Source of the DNA: Dendrophyllia cribrosa
Lineage: Eukaryota > Cnidaria > Anthozoa > Scleractinia > Dendrophylliidae
Length of the DNA: 64,000 bases
NCBI GenBank assembly: GCA_024195265.1
Contig: JAJLRJ010000003.1
Location: 31,684,143 to 31,748,142, forward strand
Direction of reading: 5' to 3'
The notes under the pieces are model-generated. The model did not search any database. It saw only the letters and a list, made by a program, of their open reading frames with translations, and was not told the DNA's origin. Positions 1 through 10,565 of this stretch are shown here, in pieces. The translations under genes were made by a program, and so were the position numbers. The stretch's first letter is position 1; the number at the start of each line of letters is the position of its first letter.

Positions 1-771
1 TTGTGAGGAAATAAGCCTTGGCACAGGGTGGCACAGGGTGTCACACGGGGGGTGGCAGTGGAGCGGTTAAGTAGACATGCTGACATTGTTGCATTTTTTA
101 AGCGAAAGACACGTTTGCTCTTGCGTGGGGCGCGTGGGTCATCCACGCGGAAAATATTCTCGTTATGTGATTGGCTATTGCCCAACCCTCTTGGGATCTC
201 TGAACGTGGGCGGTGATATAATCAAAGGGCTCTTAAAGCCATCTCGTTAATGCGTTAGAACGTGAGGTTAATAAAAAAAATAGAAGAATTGATAGTGAAT
301 ATGGTAAAGATGGCGTTGTAGCTAACCTTTACAATAAGTCTACTCAAAATACGTACATGAAAGCATCACATCATGCAAATCAGCCAATAGAAATTTATGT
401 TCGCGAAATGGGCGTAGTTTTATTTTAGTAGCCATTTGGGGTATTAAAAACAGGAAATCACCAATTTTCGATTACAAAGTTTACATTTTCACGCTAGTGA
501 CTAAAATGGGGTCTATAATTTGGTTATACAATAGACGTTCGTGTTTAGAAAATGTTATAGGCTGGGCCTTATCATTATTTTTTTTTTTGCAAAAGGAGGA
601 GAACCCGTGCCCCTCAGCTAACAACTTTCCTGTACAGCATTAGGGGATCTGTTCTTATCAGTGCTCCACTTTTTCAAGGCCAAAAGCCAGAATAATCCTC
701 AACTTCAACGACTAAGGAGAGCTTTTTTTCACAAGATTTGGTGCTGTTTTTTCACCACAAGCAAGAAAGCG
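1..771. other. no gene recognised
   Basis: I see no coding signal here. A short tandem GGCACAGGGT repeat lies near 19-40. The rest is AT-rich sequence that may include 5' untranslated sequence of the LINE that follows, but nothing shows this directly. Confidence 0.4.
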
Positions 772-871
772 TGTGGTAACCATCTGTCTTCGCTTTGGTG
801 AGTGCGTGCTTTTCAATTTTGTGGTTTTGGTTTTGGTCTCGCGAGTTTTCTCGCCCTCGCGTTACGTGGAG

Positions 872-1895
872 ATGGCCGCGCGTCCCGCGCACCAGCCGTT
901 CGCCCACACTAGAACTGTCCGCTTGATAGCGCAGGAAAACCTGGCTCTTGATTCGCTCAGTATAGCGCAGTCGTTACCGGACTTTAAGGAAGAAATCGTT
1001 TGGGTTGTACCCCTCTACGGAGGAAAGTGCTTCGACATCACCCTCGACCCGATCTACAGAATCGGCCACGCGGTTGGCGGCATCGGACTTTGACTACGAA
1101 AGCCGCGTTATCCCTTTACGCCTTTTAGGCAAAAAGCACTACACGACTACACGTGTCATGCGTTGAATTCCCCGATGAAAACCTGCTACAACTCCTGGAA
1201 CAATACGGCGACCTCAAAGCGCGAGCAGTCCGCCGGCTTTGCTTCAAAGCCCCGGGCTACGAGCATATCGCGAACGGTATCCGTGTCGTAGAATTCACAC
1301 GTTTAAAAAAGGCCCCGGGGGGTACTCTCTATAATGGGCTAAACGGGGATGCTCCGCCCGAAAGGGGTACCTTTTTGATGCTGGAGGTGTATGAAAGGGT
1401 CGGGATTTCACGAGTTGAAGTATGTGAAAGGATAGGGATTTCACGAAGAATAGGAAATGGTAGCGAAAACACGAGTTGAAGCATAAAAAAGGTAGGGAAA
1501 ACTGCAATTTAAGTAATATAAATAGGGCCTTTCAAAATATATCAAACAGACGCACGCAAAGGCTATATGAAAGGGGTACCATTTTCAACGAAAGGTATAT
1601 GAAAGGGGTACCATTTTCAATGAAAGGTATATGAAAGGGGTACCTTTTCTGTCAAAAACGGTATATGAAAGGGTAAGGGTTTGGACCTCGGGGCGGAGCA
1701 TCCCCGTACAAAGCTTTGTTGAGTACCCCCCCCCCCCCCCCCCGGGCAAAAGGCACGCAACTTAGTCACTCAAGGGCTCGAGTTTTTTTTTTTAAGTACA
1801 CGGGCCAGCCAATACTATGCTACCGGTGCCCGTCTTCCGAGCACGTTGTTAAAGACTGCCCCAGAGTCTCTGAGACTGCCCGAAAGCGAACGCCG
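872..1895 (+). pseudogene. L1/Tx1-type LINE ORF1 (broken, with a MITE inside)
   Basis: This is a remnant of the RNA-binding first ORF of a Tx1/L1-type LINE. The first good ATG is at 872. The frame runs to a TGA near 1093, picks up in another frame near 1083-1125 (FDYESRV...LRLLGKKHY) and in a third at 1153-1310 (GYEHIANGIRVVEF). After the inserted element at 1314-1747 it resumes at about 1755 and ends in a CX2CX4HX4C zinc knuckle (CYRCPSSEHVVKDC) near 1815-1860. The order of a basic RNA-binding part, the GIRVV...TRL strand and a single CCHC knuckle matches ORF1p of this LINE group. At least two frameshifts and an insertion make it non-functional. Similar host CCHC proteins are an unlikely alternative because a matching reverse transcriptase lies just downstream. 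Confidence 0.6.
1314..1747. mobile_element. MITE inserted in LINE ORF1 (tatgaaaggggtacc family)
   Basis: A 434 bp non-autonomous DNA element. Its ends are inverted repeats: CCCGGGGGGTACTC at the left and GAGTACCC...CCCGGGC at the right. Inside these lies a second inverted pair, GGGGATGCTCCGCCC near 1347 against GGGCGGAGCATCCCC near 1691. It is flanked by the direct repeat AAAAGGC (1307-1313 and 1748-1754), probably the target-site duplication. The interior carries five or more copies of the 15-mer TATGAAAGGGGTACC or close variants. Removing the element plus one duplication rejoins the ORF1 frame around it. A one-ended relative lies at 46376-46565. Superfamily unknown; a 7-8 bp duplication would suit hAT-like elements. 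Confidence 0.7.
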
Positions 1896-1934
1896 TGAGG
1901 CGAACCACGAGGCTCCAGCGCCCGGGGGAACACC

Positions 1935-2010
1935 AGAGCCCCCCCCCCCCCCCCCCCGGCCCCCACTACCACAACCAGCAACGACATCCTCCCCCCCCCC
2001 CCCCCCCCCT
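1935..2010. repeat. two long poly-C tracts
   Basis: Two C homopolymers (about 18-21 bases each) lie in a Pro-rich stretch that translates as polyproline. They are simple sequence, not evidence of a protein. The G-rich minus strand could form quadruplexes, and the length is likely to be unreliable in the assembly. Confidence 0.75.
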
Positions 2011-2104
2011 GTAACCAAAATAGGCCATTTGCACGATGGCGTCATTTGACTACAACTACCAGAATTCATTTAGTTTTTCCTTTCTTATTTAAATTTTGTA
2101 ATCC

Positions 2105-2960
2105 AAGGAGCCATCATTCGCAGTAAAGGACAGTGGATAGAGCTGGGGGAAAAACAGACCAAGTATTTCCACCAGCTTCAGCGACAGACACGCGACTCAA
2201 TTACAGAGTTACGTGCCAACAATTCAACCGTGACTTCCAATAAAAATATTCTTCGCGAATGTCGCGATTTTTATCGTAACCTCTATTCGGCTGAACAAGT
2301 TTATTTTCTAGCTAAGACTGGGTTTTAGTCCAACTGGATAAAACTCTGGCATCCGAAGACCACGAGAAATGCGAAGGTGACCTCACACTCTTCGAGTGTC
2401 AAGAGGCCCTTTCACAAATGCAATCAGGCAAATCGCTGGATTTCCGGTTGAATTTCATCGTCGCTTCTGGAGTAGATCAGACATGCTAAATTACTCTTTA
2501 ACACGGATCACTCTCTGACACACAACGTCAAGGAATTATCCGCCTGCTTTACAAGAAGGACGACAAGTTAGACTCGAAAAACTGGCAACCAATTTCTCTG
2601 TTAAACACATTATAAAATTTGTACTAAAGTACTAGCCAACCGACTACGTAAGGTTATACCGCTTATTTAAGCGAAGATCAAACATGCGGAATTCCTGACC
2701 ACAGTATTTTTGAAAACCTTTTTCAGATCTGGGATACAATCGACTATGTAAACCATAAACAGCTTTCGGCCGCTGTTATTAGCCTGGATCAGGAAAAGGC
2801 TTTCGACCGGGTTATTCACGGCTTTTTGCAATCCGTTTTAGAGCGCTTTAATTTCGGCCAAAATTTTCAGCGCTGGGTGAACATTGTTTACACGTTATAA
2901 ACAATGGATGGCTCTCGTCGGCCTTTTCGCTCGAACGGGGAGTTCAACAAGGTTGTCCGT
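2105..2960 (+). pseudogene. L1/Tx1-type LINE reverse transcriptase fragment (ORF2)
   Basis: This is a decayed piece of a LINE ORF2 in several frames. Near 2110-2290 lies the linker between endonuclease and RT (KGQWIELGEKQTKYF...ECRDFYRNLY). It is followed by RT blocks: KNWQPISLLNT at about 2575-2610, SLDQEKAFDRV at 2781-2813 (the first catalytic aspartate block) and ERGVQQGCP at about 2934-2959. The endonuclease that should precede it is missing, with only ~100 bp between ORF1 remains and RT. The copy stops before the YADD box, so it was both internally deleted and 3' truncated. Several stops and frameshifts are present. The family call rests on these conserved blocks and the CCHC ORF1 just upstream. 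Confidence 0.75.
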
Positions 2961-2965
2961 TGTTG

Positions 2966-3300
2966 CATTATTATTCAGTATTATTTTATTTTGTATTAAA
3001 TTTTCCACCGCAGAAATATACTCCCGCAGAAAAAAATTACTTGTTTTAATGATGTATATCGGCTTAACAGGAACTTTTTAACAGTGAACCTATAGAAACC
3101 TCTGGTCAGGAAGTAAAATTGCAGTTCAATACCGATGCCTTGGATTTCATTTATACTTGACCAGAAATCCGCAAACATTTCCTCCAAGCAGAAATTTTAG
3201 CTGTCTCGACCCGCAAAAATTTCCTCCCGCAAAACAAATTCAGCCCGGCAATCCGCAGAATTTTCCTTCCGCAAAAATTTGCTCGTGCACGGTAGCTAAA
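2966..3300. repeat. degenerate CCGCAAAAATTTCC repeats
   Basis: At least six imperfect copies of a CCGCAGAAAT/CCGCAAAAATTTCC motif are scattered here (near 3009, 3021, 3166, 3208, 3222, 3255, 3272). They resemble the CGCGAAAATT motifs in the ends of the element at 62982-63538. No gene is visible. Confidence 0.5.
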
Positions 3301-5420
3301 TCACCAAAACTATGACGTCTTTCCCATAGTATTGCATAATCAAACCATAATAGCAATTATTCAGTATTCCAAAATAGAACATACCCAAAGATCATGCTAT
3401 TTTGCTCTGCCATATCGCTCATCAGTAAAACACAAACTTTTAACTTCCTTAAAACGTTTCCATTCGTAAAAATACACCGTGACATTCTCAAACTGCGTTT
3501 CCCAAGGAAACGCATTTGACCTACTTTTTACCCTTCTAAAGCAGCTTTAATGACTTTACAACAAATGATTGAAAATTTGAAACATTGATATTTCTCGATA
3601 GGTAACGTGAGATATCGAAACTTTATAAGAACTTTAATACCTTTGCGGTGACGTAATGTGAGATATGACAAGTTCATGACAAGTTCTGACATTCTAATAC
3701 CCTAGGGAAATTAACAATAGGTCCGGGGGTGCTCCTCAAAAATTTTAGTGGCGGTATGTGACGCCCTTCTTGAAATCCTAACCGGTACCGGTTTAACCAA
3801 CCATATCCTCAATACCCTGATAGCTTCTATAAAGAAGAAAGAAGTAACCCCCCTGGACAAAAGTTAACAATGGCCTTTTGTTAACAACTTTTGTCCTTTT
3901 TGTATTCATTCCTAAATCTCGTTTATGCGCATGCGCATTAACGAGATAAAAATAACTTGAGACACATTTTCATTGGAATAGGGTATGTATGGGGGATTCG
4001 CTCTCTTCCTGTTATGTTCTCTTGCTGTCAAACAAGAAGTAAAAACAAAACAAGAAAAAACACAGGTCTGATGATGGGGAAGTCGGGGGTGGGGGAGGGG
4101 GTCCGAACACCCCGGACCCTCCCCTTGGATCCGCTTGGTCAAACGTCACGCGACAGCAATCACCCAGTGAGTTCTCGTTTGACTCTCAACTATTAGTGTA
4201 CGAAGAATACTGACAACTTTTTGGCTCGATATTTTCTTTGTTTTTAGGCCTCGACAGAATACTGTTGACTTTTTGCGACCATTATAGTGGTAAAGCTACA
4301 GCTGAGCCCACTACACTACTGGGTGGCAACAGCTGACTGAAAACTATCATTAACTATCATGCGCGTGATGAAACGATCAACACAAGCCTATCATAAAAAT
4401 TTTGAAAATGTTCTAAGTAAATGATAGCGCGTGACCTGAGTTGATGATAGCCGATAGTGGATGATAGCTGGCAGCCTGTGAACAAGTTCCTTTTTAGGGG
4501 TATTGGAATTTTTTTCCGCCACTTAATTTATAACATGCATGGCTTTAATGGGAGTATCTCGTTCACGTTTCAAGCAATCCAAAAACTCTATGCTCATCTC
4601 ATGAATGGGTGTTTCGTGAATTTTTGGGTATGTTTGGGAGGAAATGGTTCTTCTCTAAGGATTTGTAAAGTTAAGAGAAATAAGAAATATCAACCTGGGG
4701 TTCTCTTGTGTGGGTATCAACTGTCTGTAACTGTTCAAAAAATCATTTTCTCGCTTCTATCCCTTCTTTAAACCTCTCAAAATTCCATTTAAATTTAGGT
4801 TGAGTCCCGCTTTAACCATTTCATTTCCAAAGTTATTTATGGAGACATGTAGCCTGCGAATACAGCCGCCTCTCATCGCTCCCGGCCGCTAGGGGCGTTC
4901 GCGCACTCCGGCTAGGAGACATGTAGTGTAGTTCTAACTTTTGAGTCTGTCGACGAAATCCTATAGTGTGACCATTCAAATGAAACATCTTCGGCAGTAC
5001 TTAAGCATGGTACCATAGGTCTTTCAAGATTTTACAAAATAGAAGTTGGGGATTTTTCTTGAATTTTGATTTTGAGCACTCTTGGGAGTTAAAGGGTTTT
5101 AAAAAAATATACCCTCAAAAAGGAGCCCTGCCTTTCCTTTTTTGAAACTCCCGAAGACTTTTCGGGCCCGAAAGCTGTTTTAAATATAGTTTCTAACGAA
5201 ATGCGTTAAAGTTTTTAGCCCACAGATCAGCTAAAGTTGTGTCAGTAAACGTAAGATTTTATTGCTTAGCGTTCAAAATCAACAAAAATCTAATATCTAT
5301 TGGTAAACATTTTGCATGTAACACAGCTTTTCGTGACTTTCGAGAAACGCACTGCACGCCTGCATGCAGCATCACAGCATGCAGGGTTACAGCACCCGAC
5401 AGGTCCCGACAGCACGCCTC
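3301..5420. other. non-coding stretch with palindromes
   Basis: No gene recognised. Visible structures are an imperfect hairpin at about 3855-3896 (GGACAAAAGTTAACAA against its complement), a near-perfect 32 bp palindrome at 3916-3947 centred on GCGCATGCGC, a GATAG-rich inverted cluster at about 4345-4470, and a G-rich stretch at 4077-4130. Confidence 0.5.
3916..3947. repeat. near-perfect 32 bp palindrome
   Basis: ATCTCGTTTATGCGC pairs with GCGCATTAACGAGAT with one mismatch pair, giving a cruciform-capable site. Function unknown. Confidence 0.6.
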
Positions 5421-5447
5421 CCCCCCACCCCCCCCCCCCCCCCCCCT
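5421..5447. repeat. C-rich homopolymer tract
   Basis: A run of C interrupted by A and T directly upstream of the DED/Bcl-2-like exon. It creates spurious Pro- or Gly-rich ORFs on both strands. Confidence 0.7.
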
Positions 5448-5472
5448 CACCCCCCACGTCCCGTGAAAATTG

Positions 5473-5480
5473 TGACGTCA
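5473..5480. promoter_or_regulatory. CRE-type TGACGTCA site
   Basis: A perfect palindromic CRE/ATF octamer lies 40 bp upstream of the ATG at 5521, in the position expected for a proximal promoter or 5' UTR. Function is inferred from the motif and position only. Confidence 0.4.
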
Positions 5481-5520
5481 TTGATGTTGCGCAGTGAAAG
5501 TAACAACTTGTTTTCGCAAA

Positions 5521-6216
5521 ATGGCTTTGCGTTCTGGAACTTCGAGACTGAAACCGTTTGGTTTGCAGAACTATCATCATTCCATTGTGTTCAAGGAGTA
5601 TATTTTACATTTGGTGAAGTCGTTGGGTAAAGAAGATAGGTCGAGGTTTAGGTTTTGGTGTATTGATATAATTCCAAGGGCGAAATTGGATATAGACGTT
5701 GCGAGTGATGGGGATCTGTTGAAGTTGGTTGAATTTTTGCAGGATGATGATCAGCTGTCCTTTACTGATATGTCTTTGCTGAAAGGGTTTCTTTCAGCTG
5801 TTGAGCGTTTTGATTTGTTGGAAATTTTATATAAGGTTGAATTACGCATCGCAATTGGTATCATTTTGGAAAATTATACTTCGAATATCTTACATCAAGG
5901 AAGTAACATTGCTTATCATTTGTACGCGGACGTTGTGGAGTTTTTAGTTTCCACAAGAGAGAAAAATCAAGAACTGATTTCTCAAGCCTTGGAGCAGTTA
6001 CGACAAGCTGGCGATAACAGTGTAATCCTGTTCTTATTGAATGGTGTGATTCAAGAGTGGCAACTGAATCCTCAGTTATCCTGGCCGGAAGTGACAGCTT
6101 TATTTGTGATCATGGGCGAGCTGTGTTCCTCCGTCGGTTCAGATTCTGAAGTGAAAGAAGATTTTGAGACAACAATAACATTATTTGCAGAGTGGATGCT
6201 AAAACTTGGGGGTCTG
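5521..6216 (+). CDS. exon 1: death-effector-like domain plus Bcl-2-like region
   Basis: The start is ATG 5521 (context CAAAATGG); the frame is open further upstream only from a GTG. The exon ends at a GTAAGC donor at 6217 in phase 0 and gives 232 codons. Residues ~20-110 resemble a death effector domain of the caspase-8/FADD type: an F-CIDIIPRAK stretch, an FLQDDDQLS turn, then LLKGFLSAVERFDLLE, which contains the RxDL motif of DEDs. Residues ~150-232 resemble the Bcl-2 fold. A BH3-like core LRQAGD is at 5998-6015, and a BH1-like SWPEVTALFVIMGELC at 6079-6126. A helix AEWMLKLGGL at the exon end is completed as a BH2-like WYQIDDG in exon 2. Such proteins act as adaptors or regulators of caspase activation and mitochondrial integrity. 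DED is the surer call; the Bcl-2-like call rests on short motifs in the right order. Confidence 0.72.
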
Positions 6217-7483
6217 GTAAGCTTTGTAATGTTTTAGCACTTATTAATGTAAAATCATGGTACTAACTTATCAAAAGGCTTTGGGCAAATGCAGGAAACA
6301 AATTGCATCAATAGAGCATCAGTTGAATGTTGAAAGTAATTTCGTGATAGCTCTGGTTTTCCATTACTTTGCTCGCCGGGCCAGCAGCACGCAAAAAGCG
6401 GCCATTAGGGAACTACTTTTGTGTTTTTAATCCGATGGAGCTCAAACTTTGCAACATAACAGACATTGCAAGTCCAAACAATCGTATCGTTTTTGTTTTT
6501 CGATTTTAACGGTCTTTGGCGGGGAAATGGTGTCATACAACTAGAAACAAAATTTTATTTTCACCTTATGACTAAACTGATAAATGGTTTTAAAAGAACA
6601 TGTTGAGACAAATTAAAATATGAAAAAAATATTGAAAAAGCTCAATTGGTTTAAAAGATATAAAGATCTGAATTTTGAAATTCCTGCCATTTTGTTACTA
6701 TTTTTAGAAATTTGGCAAGTTTCGACATGCAATATCTTTTTAATCAACAATCATTTTAAAATTATTTTTTTCATATTTAAATTCGTGTCAACATATTCTT
6801 TCAAAATCATACATTAGTTTTATCACATGGTGAAAATAAAATTCTGCTGTTAGTTGTTTGACGCCATTTTCTCAGGGTCTCTCAGGAAACAGTGAATTTT
6901 GTTTCCCTTGAATCTCAATGTTTCGAGGGAAACAAAATTTACTATTTTCCTCGGGAGCCGTGATTAAGTGTTAATTATTGTAGGAGTAAAACATAATTTA
7001 TTTCTACACAATCTGCAGCCAACAATTTTTTAATGTGTGTTTAATGTGTGTTCACCATCTATATCACTGGCTGTAATCATGTGGTGCAAATATTTCCTGC
7101 CTCCACAACTGTGCTAAGTATTTGTCAGTGACTAAGTATGTTGTACCGTCACTCTTGCAGAATATTCTCTTAGAGCTCTGAGAGCAAAATATGACAAGTG
7201 ATTCCCCAAAGTGAGAATAAATCATAAATGAGATTTAATAATTGATTTTTCCAAAACACAAGGAAAGAACTTAAAAACAATTGGTCAATTTTTTCAAGTT
7301 GCAATCCATCTCCATCCCGGCCATCCACAGTCAATTAGTGACATTAAAAATAGGTGATAAATATTTCCCTCTTTAATCTGGCGTCAGTTTGTCTTCATAA
7401 CAGGTGGCCCCTTTCTTTATTAACGGTAACTTTTTTCTTGGTTATCTACCCTCACCATTTTAATCACATACACTTACAAGACT
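6217..7483. other. intron sequence with an inverted repeat
   Basis: No exon recognised. An imperfect ~50 bp inverted pair (GAAATGGTGTCATACAACTA at about 6525 against TAGTTGTTTGACGCCATTTT at about 6852) brackets AT-rich DNA. A hairpin with AGGGAAACAAAATT arms lies near 6880-6955. A stretch near 7285-7325 (TTTTTCAAGTTGCAATCCAT) is also found near 45046-45066. Confidence 0.5.
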
Positions 7484-8731
7484 TTAAAGTGTATATGACA
7501 GTGATTTTTTTATTTGCTTGATCAAATCTACATGATGTCCTGATAAGCAAATTAATGGAAAAAAATTTCGATATCGATTTTCCTGTTCTGCGGTTTAGCC
7601 GTCTAAAAACGTGAAATTTCACTTCCGGTCGGTTACAAAACCGCACAAGAAGCCTGAAGAAGGAAGACTGGGGATAGTCGGGCTGTGACGTCAATACAAG
7701 AACACCAGTTTCAATACCCGAGTTTCGCACAGTTGCCAAATTTGTTTTGCTTGTTGTCTTTCACGTTGTACGTTTCCATGCTGTACATGACCGCCAAAAT
7801 TATATCAAAAAACACGTCAACATGTAGTTAAAGAATAGACGCAGATTTCGGGAGCCATTCGGAATTCTCAGAAGTGGAATCGAATAATTCATCATCTGTT
7901 CACGACGAGCAACAAGCAGCTGGATCGCCGAATTGGTTCACTACCTGTGCATTTAATTTCAAAGACAAAGGTACCAAATTTTTTATTGCCACCAAAATCC
8001 ACATTTCGTGATTAACTTTGTCACCCTTCTTGAGTTCCTGCAGTGCATTACATGTAGCTGTTATTTTATGGGTATTGTTTTTTTGGTTTCACAAATATTT
8101 CTCTACATTCCTGTATTAGAAGATAATTGTGTACTTCACTGCATTTTATATGAAAATATATTCTTGATATATACATTCCTTAGTTAGCCATCAGTGGTGG
8201 ACTGTTTTGTGATCCTTTGATCCCACTCTTTTATTACGAAAGCTGAAATAAAAGTTACAATGATTCACTTCATTTTTTGCTTGGATCGATTTGTTGTTTT
8301 CTAACAAAGTGTATATGTTGTGGTTCAAATTTAATCTTTGGTTTGAAATTTTTAAACCAGTTTATGTTTTTTTTCAAACCAGTTTAAAATTTTGAACTGG
8401 TTTGAAATTTTCAAACTGGTTAGAAATTGTTAAACACATAGCTCATTCTCATTGATTTGTAACTCTGCCTGTAAACTGCTGTGTGTAAAATAAACTTGTG
8501 ACATTAAGGTGTCACACATTTCAGTAAGCACTCAGTTTTGTTGTATAGGGCTAAGCACTGATTTAAAATGGTTAGCTTTTATATAAGGTGAGTGTCACTG
8601 CTCACCAGTGCTAAAAGTGTACCCTTTGGGTTTAACCCCAGAGCGTCTCTTTAAAGGGCTATTTTGACAGGTTGGGGTTTGTATAAATCTGTAATCACTA
8701 AATTGAGTCACTACTTTGGCATAGTTTTACT

Positions 8732-9168
8732 CACCAAGACTGACATTCTTCCCTAGCAACATTTTGGGATGAAGCGATGTTACTTTATCACACTTTTCTA
8801 TTTGAATGGCTACCATATCTCCAACTTTGAAGATGTTTTTAGCCTGCTCTTTTTTGGTTATTTGCTGGACCATCTTTTCATTGTAAGTAGACTGGTTGGA
8901 GACAATCTTGCGTCTTTTTGCTTGCCGCTGATCGTTGAATTGACTCTCTGACTTTTCTTCCTGGTCTCCTTGGAGGCCTGGTTCTTCTGCATCAGGGTGC
9001 TGCTTGAGTTCTCTGTGATCTTTAAAGCTAAACACTGCTTCATATGGATTAGTTTGTATGGCTCTGTGATGTGTTATGTTCATGGTGTAGCTTGCTTCTG
9101 TTGTGAAATGGCACCACTTTGTAAGGTCTTTGTTTGCTTTGCTCATGATGAGTTTAAAAAAAATCTGT
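8732..9168 (-). CDS. integrase-like exon (Ginger/KRBA2-type), fragment
   Basis: Reading the minus strand, an open stretch begins after a possible acceptor (CCGTACAG) near 9168. It runs through the ATG at 9146 and ends at a GTGAGT donor just after 8733. The first part (MSKANKDLTKWCHF...YTMNITHHRAIQTNPYEAVF) resembles the end of a retroviral-type integrase core as found in Ginger transposons and host KRBA2/SCAND3-like proteins. The last part (FKVGDMVAIQI...CDKVTSLHPKMLLGK) resembles the small C-terminal beta-barrel. A charged linker of ~50 residues lies between. The catalytic residues are not in this piece, so a full protein would need upstream exons that I cannot see. It is probably a decayed transposon gene. 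A matching C-terminal piece on the + strand is at 12520-12823. Confidence 0.45.
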
Positions 9169-9269
9169 ACGGCAGATTTAGAAAAATGCTTATTTTTGAG
9201 AATTTCTCACTAAATGTTTTTTCTACCTACAGAATTTTTTAAAAATCGCAATAGAAATGCACCAAATTG

Positions 9270-9375
9270 ATCATAGGGGAGGGGGCAGGGCAGGTCAGGG
9301 GGGTAGGGGAGAGGGTAAGTGAGGTGAGGGGGATGCACAGAAATGATATGGGTGGGAAGGGCTTTTTTTTTTTTG
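9270..9375 (+). repeat. G-rich tract with quadruplex potential
   Basis: Repeated GGGGAGGGGGC/GGGTAGGGGAGAGGG-type runs followed by a T12 tract. It is non-coding and could form a G-quadruplex on the + strand. Confidence 0.5.
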
Positions 9376-10489
9376 GTGTATTATTCTTTTTAGACCCCCC
9401 AAAAAAACCCAAGCCCCTATTTTTTAAACCACACCCCATAAATAAAATCCCATTTTAGACAGTTGATAAACAAACCAGTTCAAAAATTTTAAACAGGTTT
9501 GAAAAAAATAAACTGGTTTAAAAATTTTAAACCAAAAAATATTTTGAACCACAACATATACATTGCAATTTATTTATTTTTATATAAGAGATATACTAAT
9601 GTGGTCAAGTCCAAAATGAAGCCTAAACTTTATATGGTTAAATTAGGGAATCAGAGGACTTTATTTGTTGTTATGCGTCGGTCAATTCCTGTATTGTAAT
9701 CCCTGAGATGGTCTCTTGATTTATCAAATTTAAAACAGTCTGCCCTACTTGGAGCAGCCCCCTCCCCCCTGGTGGTATTATGAAACCAGCCTGGCCTTTA
9801 CCTTTGTAGTTATATTGTCTTCCTTTGCCCAGGTGATAGATCCATTATATTTAATCATGAAAAGCTGACAAAATGCTAGGCACTAAGCCTTTTTACACAT
9901 TTGGATAGTGAGGAGATTAACGATACTCTTTCCTCAGTTTCCTTGCCTTTTTCTCTCCTCACAATTTTTCCTTCACATGAATCTCACTACATGTATTTGA
10001 GTGCCTGCATCGGGCTAAAGAACAACGCTGAGAGTCCCACTTAACATCACTTCAGCTCAGTTTCTGTTACACAAACTATATTAGGTGGATCATGGGTGTA
10101 TGTGTGTTACTTGTAGGGGGACCACCTGAATGCCCCTATTTGGTAATGAGGACAAGATGGCCTTCAAACAAAGCAAAAGTATAATATTGGTAATACAGTG
10201 TATTCTGTTTAAGGTTGGTCAAAAGCTCAATAGTTCTACATTAATTGTTCTATTCATTTCAACAACTGTGTCATTCAGAGTTTTTACATATGTTGGTGTA
10301 TGTCTAAGTACTCTTGGTTGCCAAAGTTTTAAAAAGAAAAGTATGAAACAAAACTGGAATATCCAGAGGGGTGGGGGTAGGGTCCAAACTAAAATACCTT
10401 TCATGGGAGGGGTATGGATATTTTCTGGAACACAATTTGTGAAAAAGCAAGAGGCTAACAGGGTTGCCATGGATACTTCCATGCTTGGA

Positions 10490-10565
10490 AGCAGGGATTT
10501 TGTAGTGGTGAGAGTGCTCGCCTCCCTCCAGTGTGGCCCCAGTTCGATTACCGGACTAGTTGTCA
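10490..10565 (+). mobile_element. tRNA-derived SINE fragment
   Basis: Contains an A-box-like TAGTGGTGAGAG and a B-box-like GTTCGATTACC ~40 bp apart, the internal Pol III promoter of tRNA-derived SINEs. Its wording (AGTGGTGAGAGTGCTCGCCTC) matches a SINE type common in cnidarians, from memory. The tRNA stems are too degraded for a gene. Confidence 0.5.

Larger units (their letters stand above)
8310..9562. mobile_element. nested element with ATATGTTGTGGTTCAAAT ends
   Basis: Inverted ends TGTATATGTTGTGGTTCAAA at 8310 and its complement at 9562, followed inward by repeated AAACCAGTTT/AAACTGGTTT blocks on both sides. A 167 bp version with the same ends lies at 38028-38194. TA dinucleotides adjoin both copies, so a TA-target (Tc1/mariner-like) origin is possible. 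It encloses the integrase-like exon at 8732-9168. Confidence 0.6.

Noticed and set aside
1815..2069. Gly-rich frame on the minus strand
   Set aside because: Translation of poly-C tracts opposite the LINE remnant.
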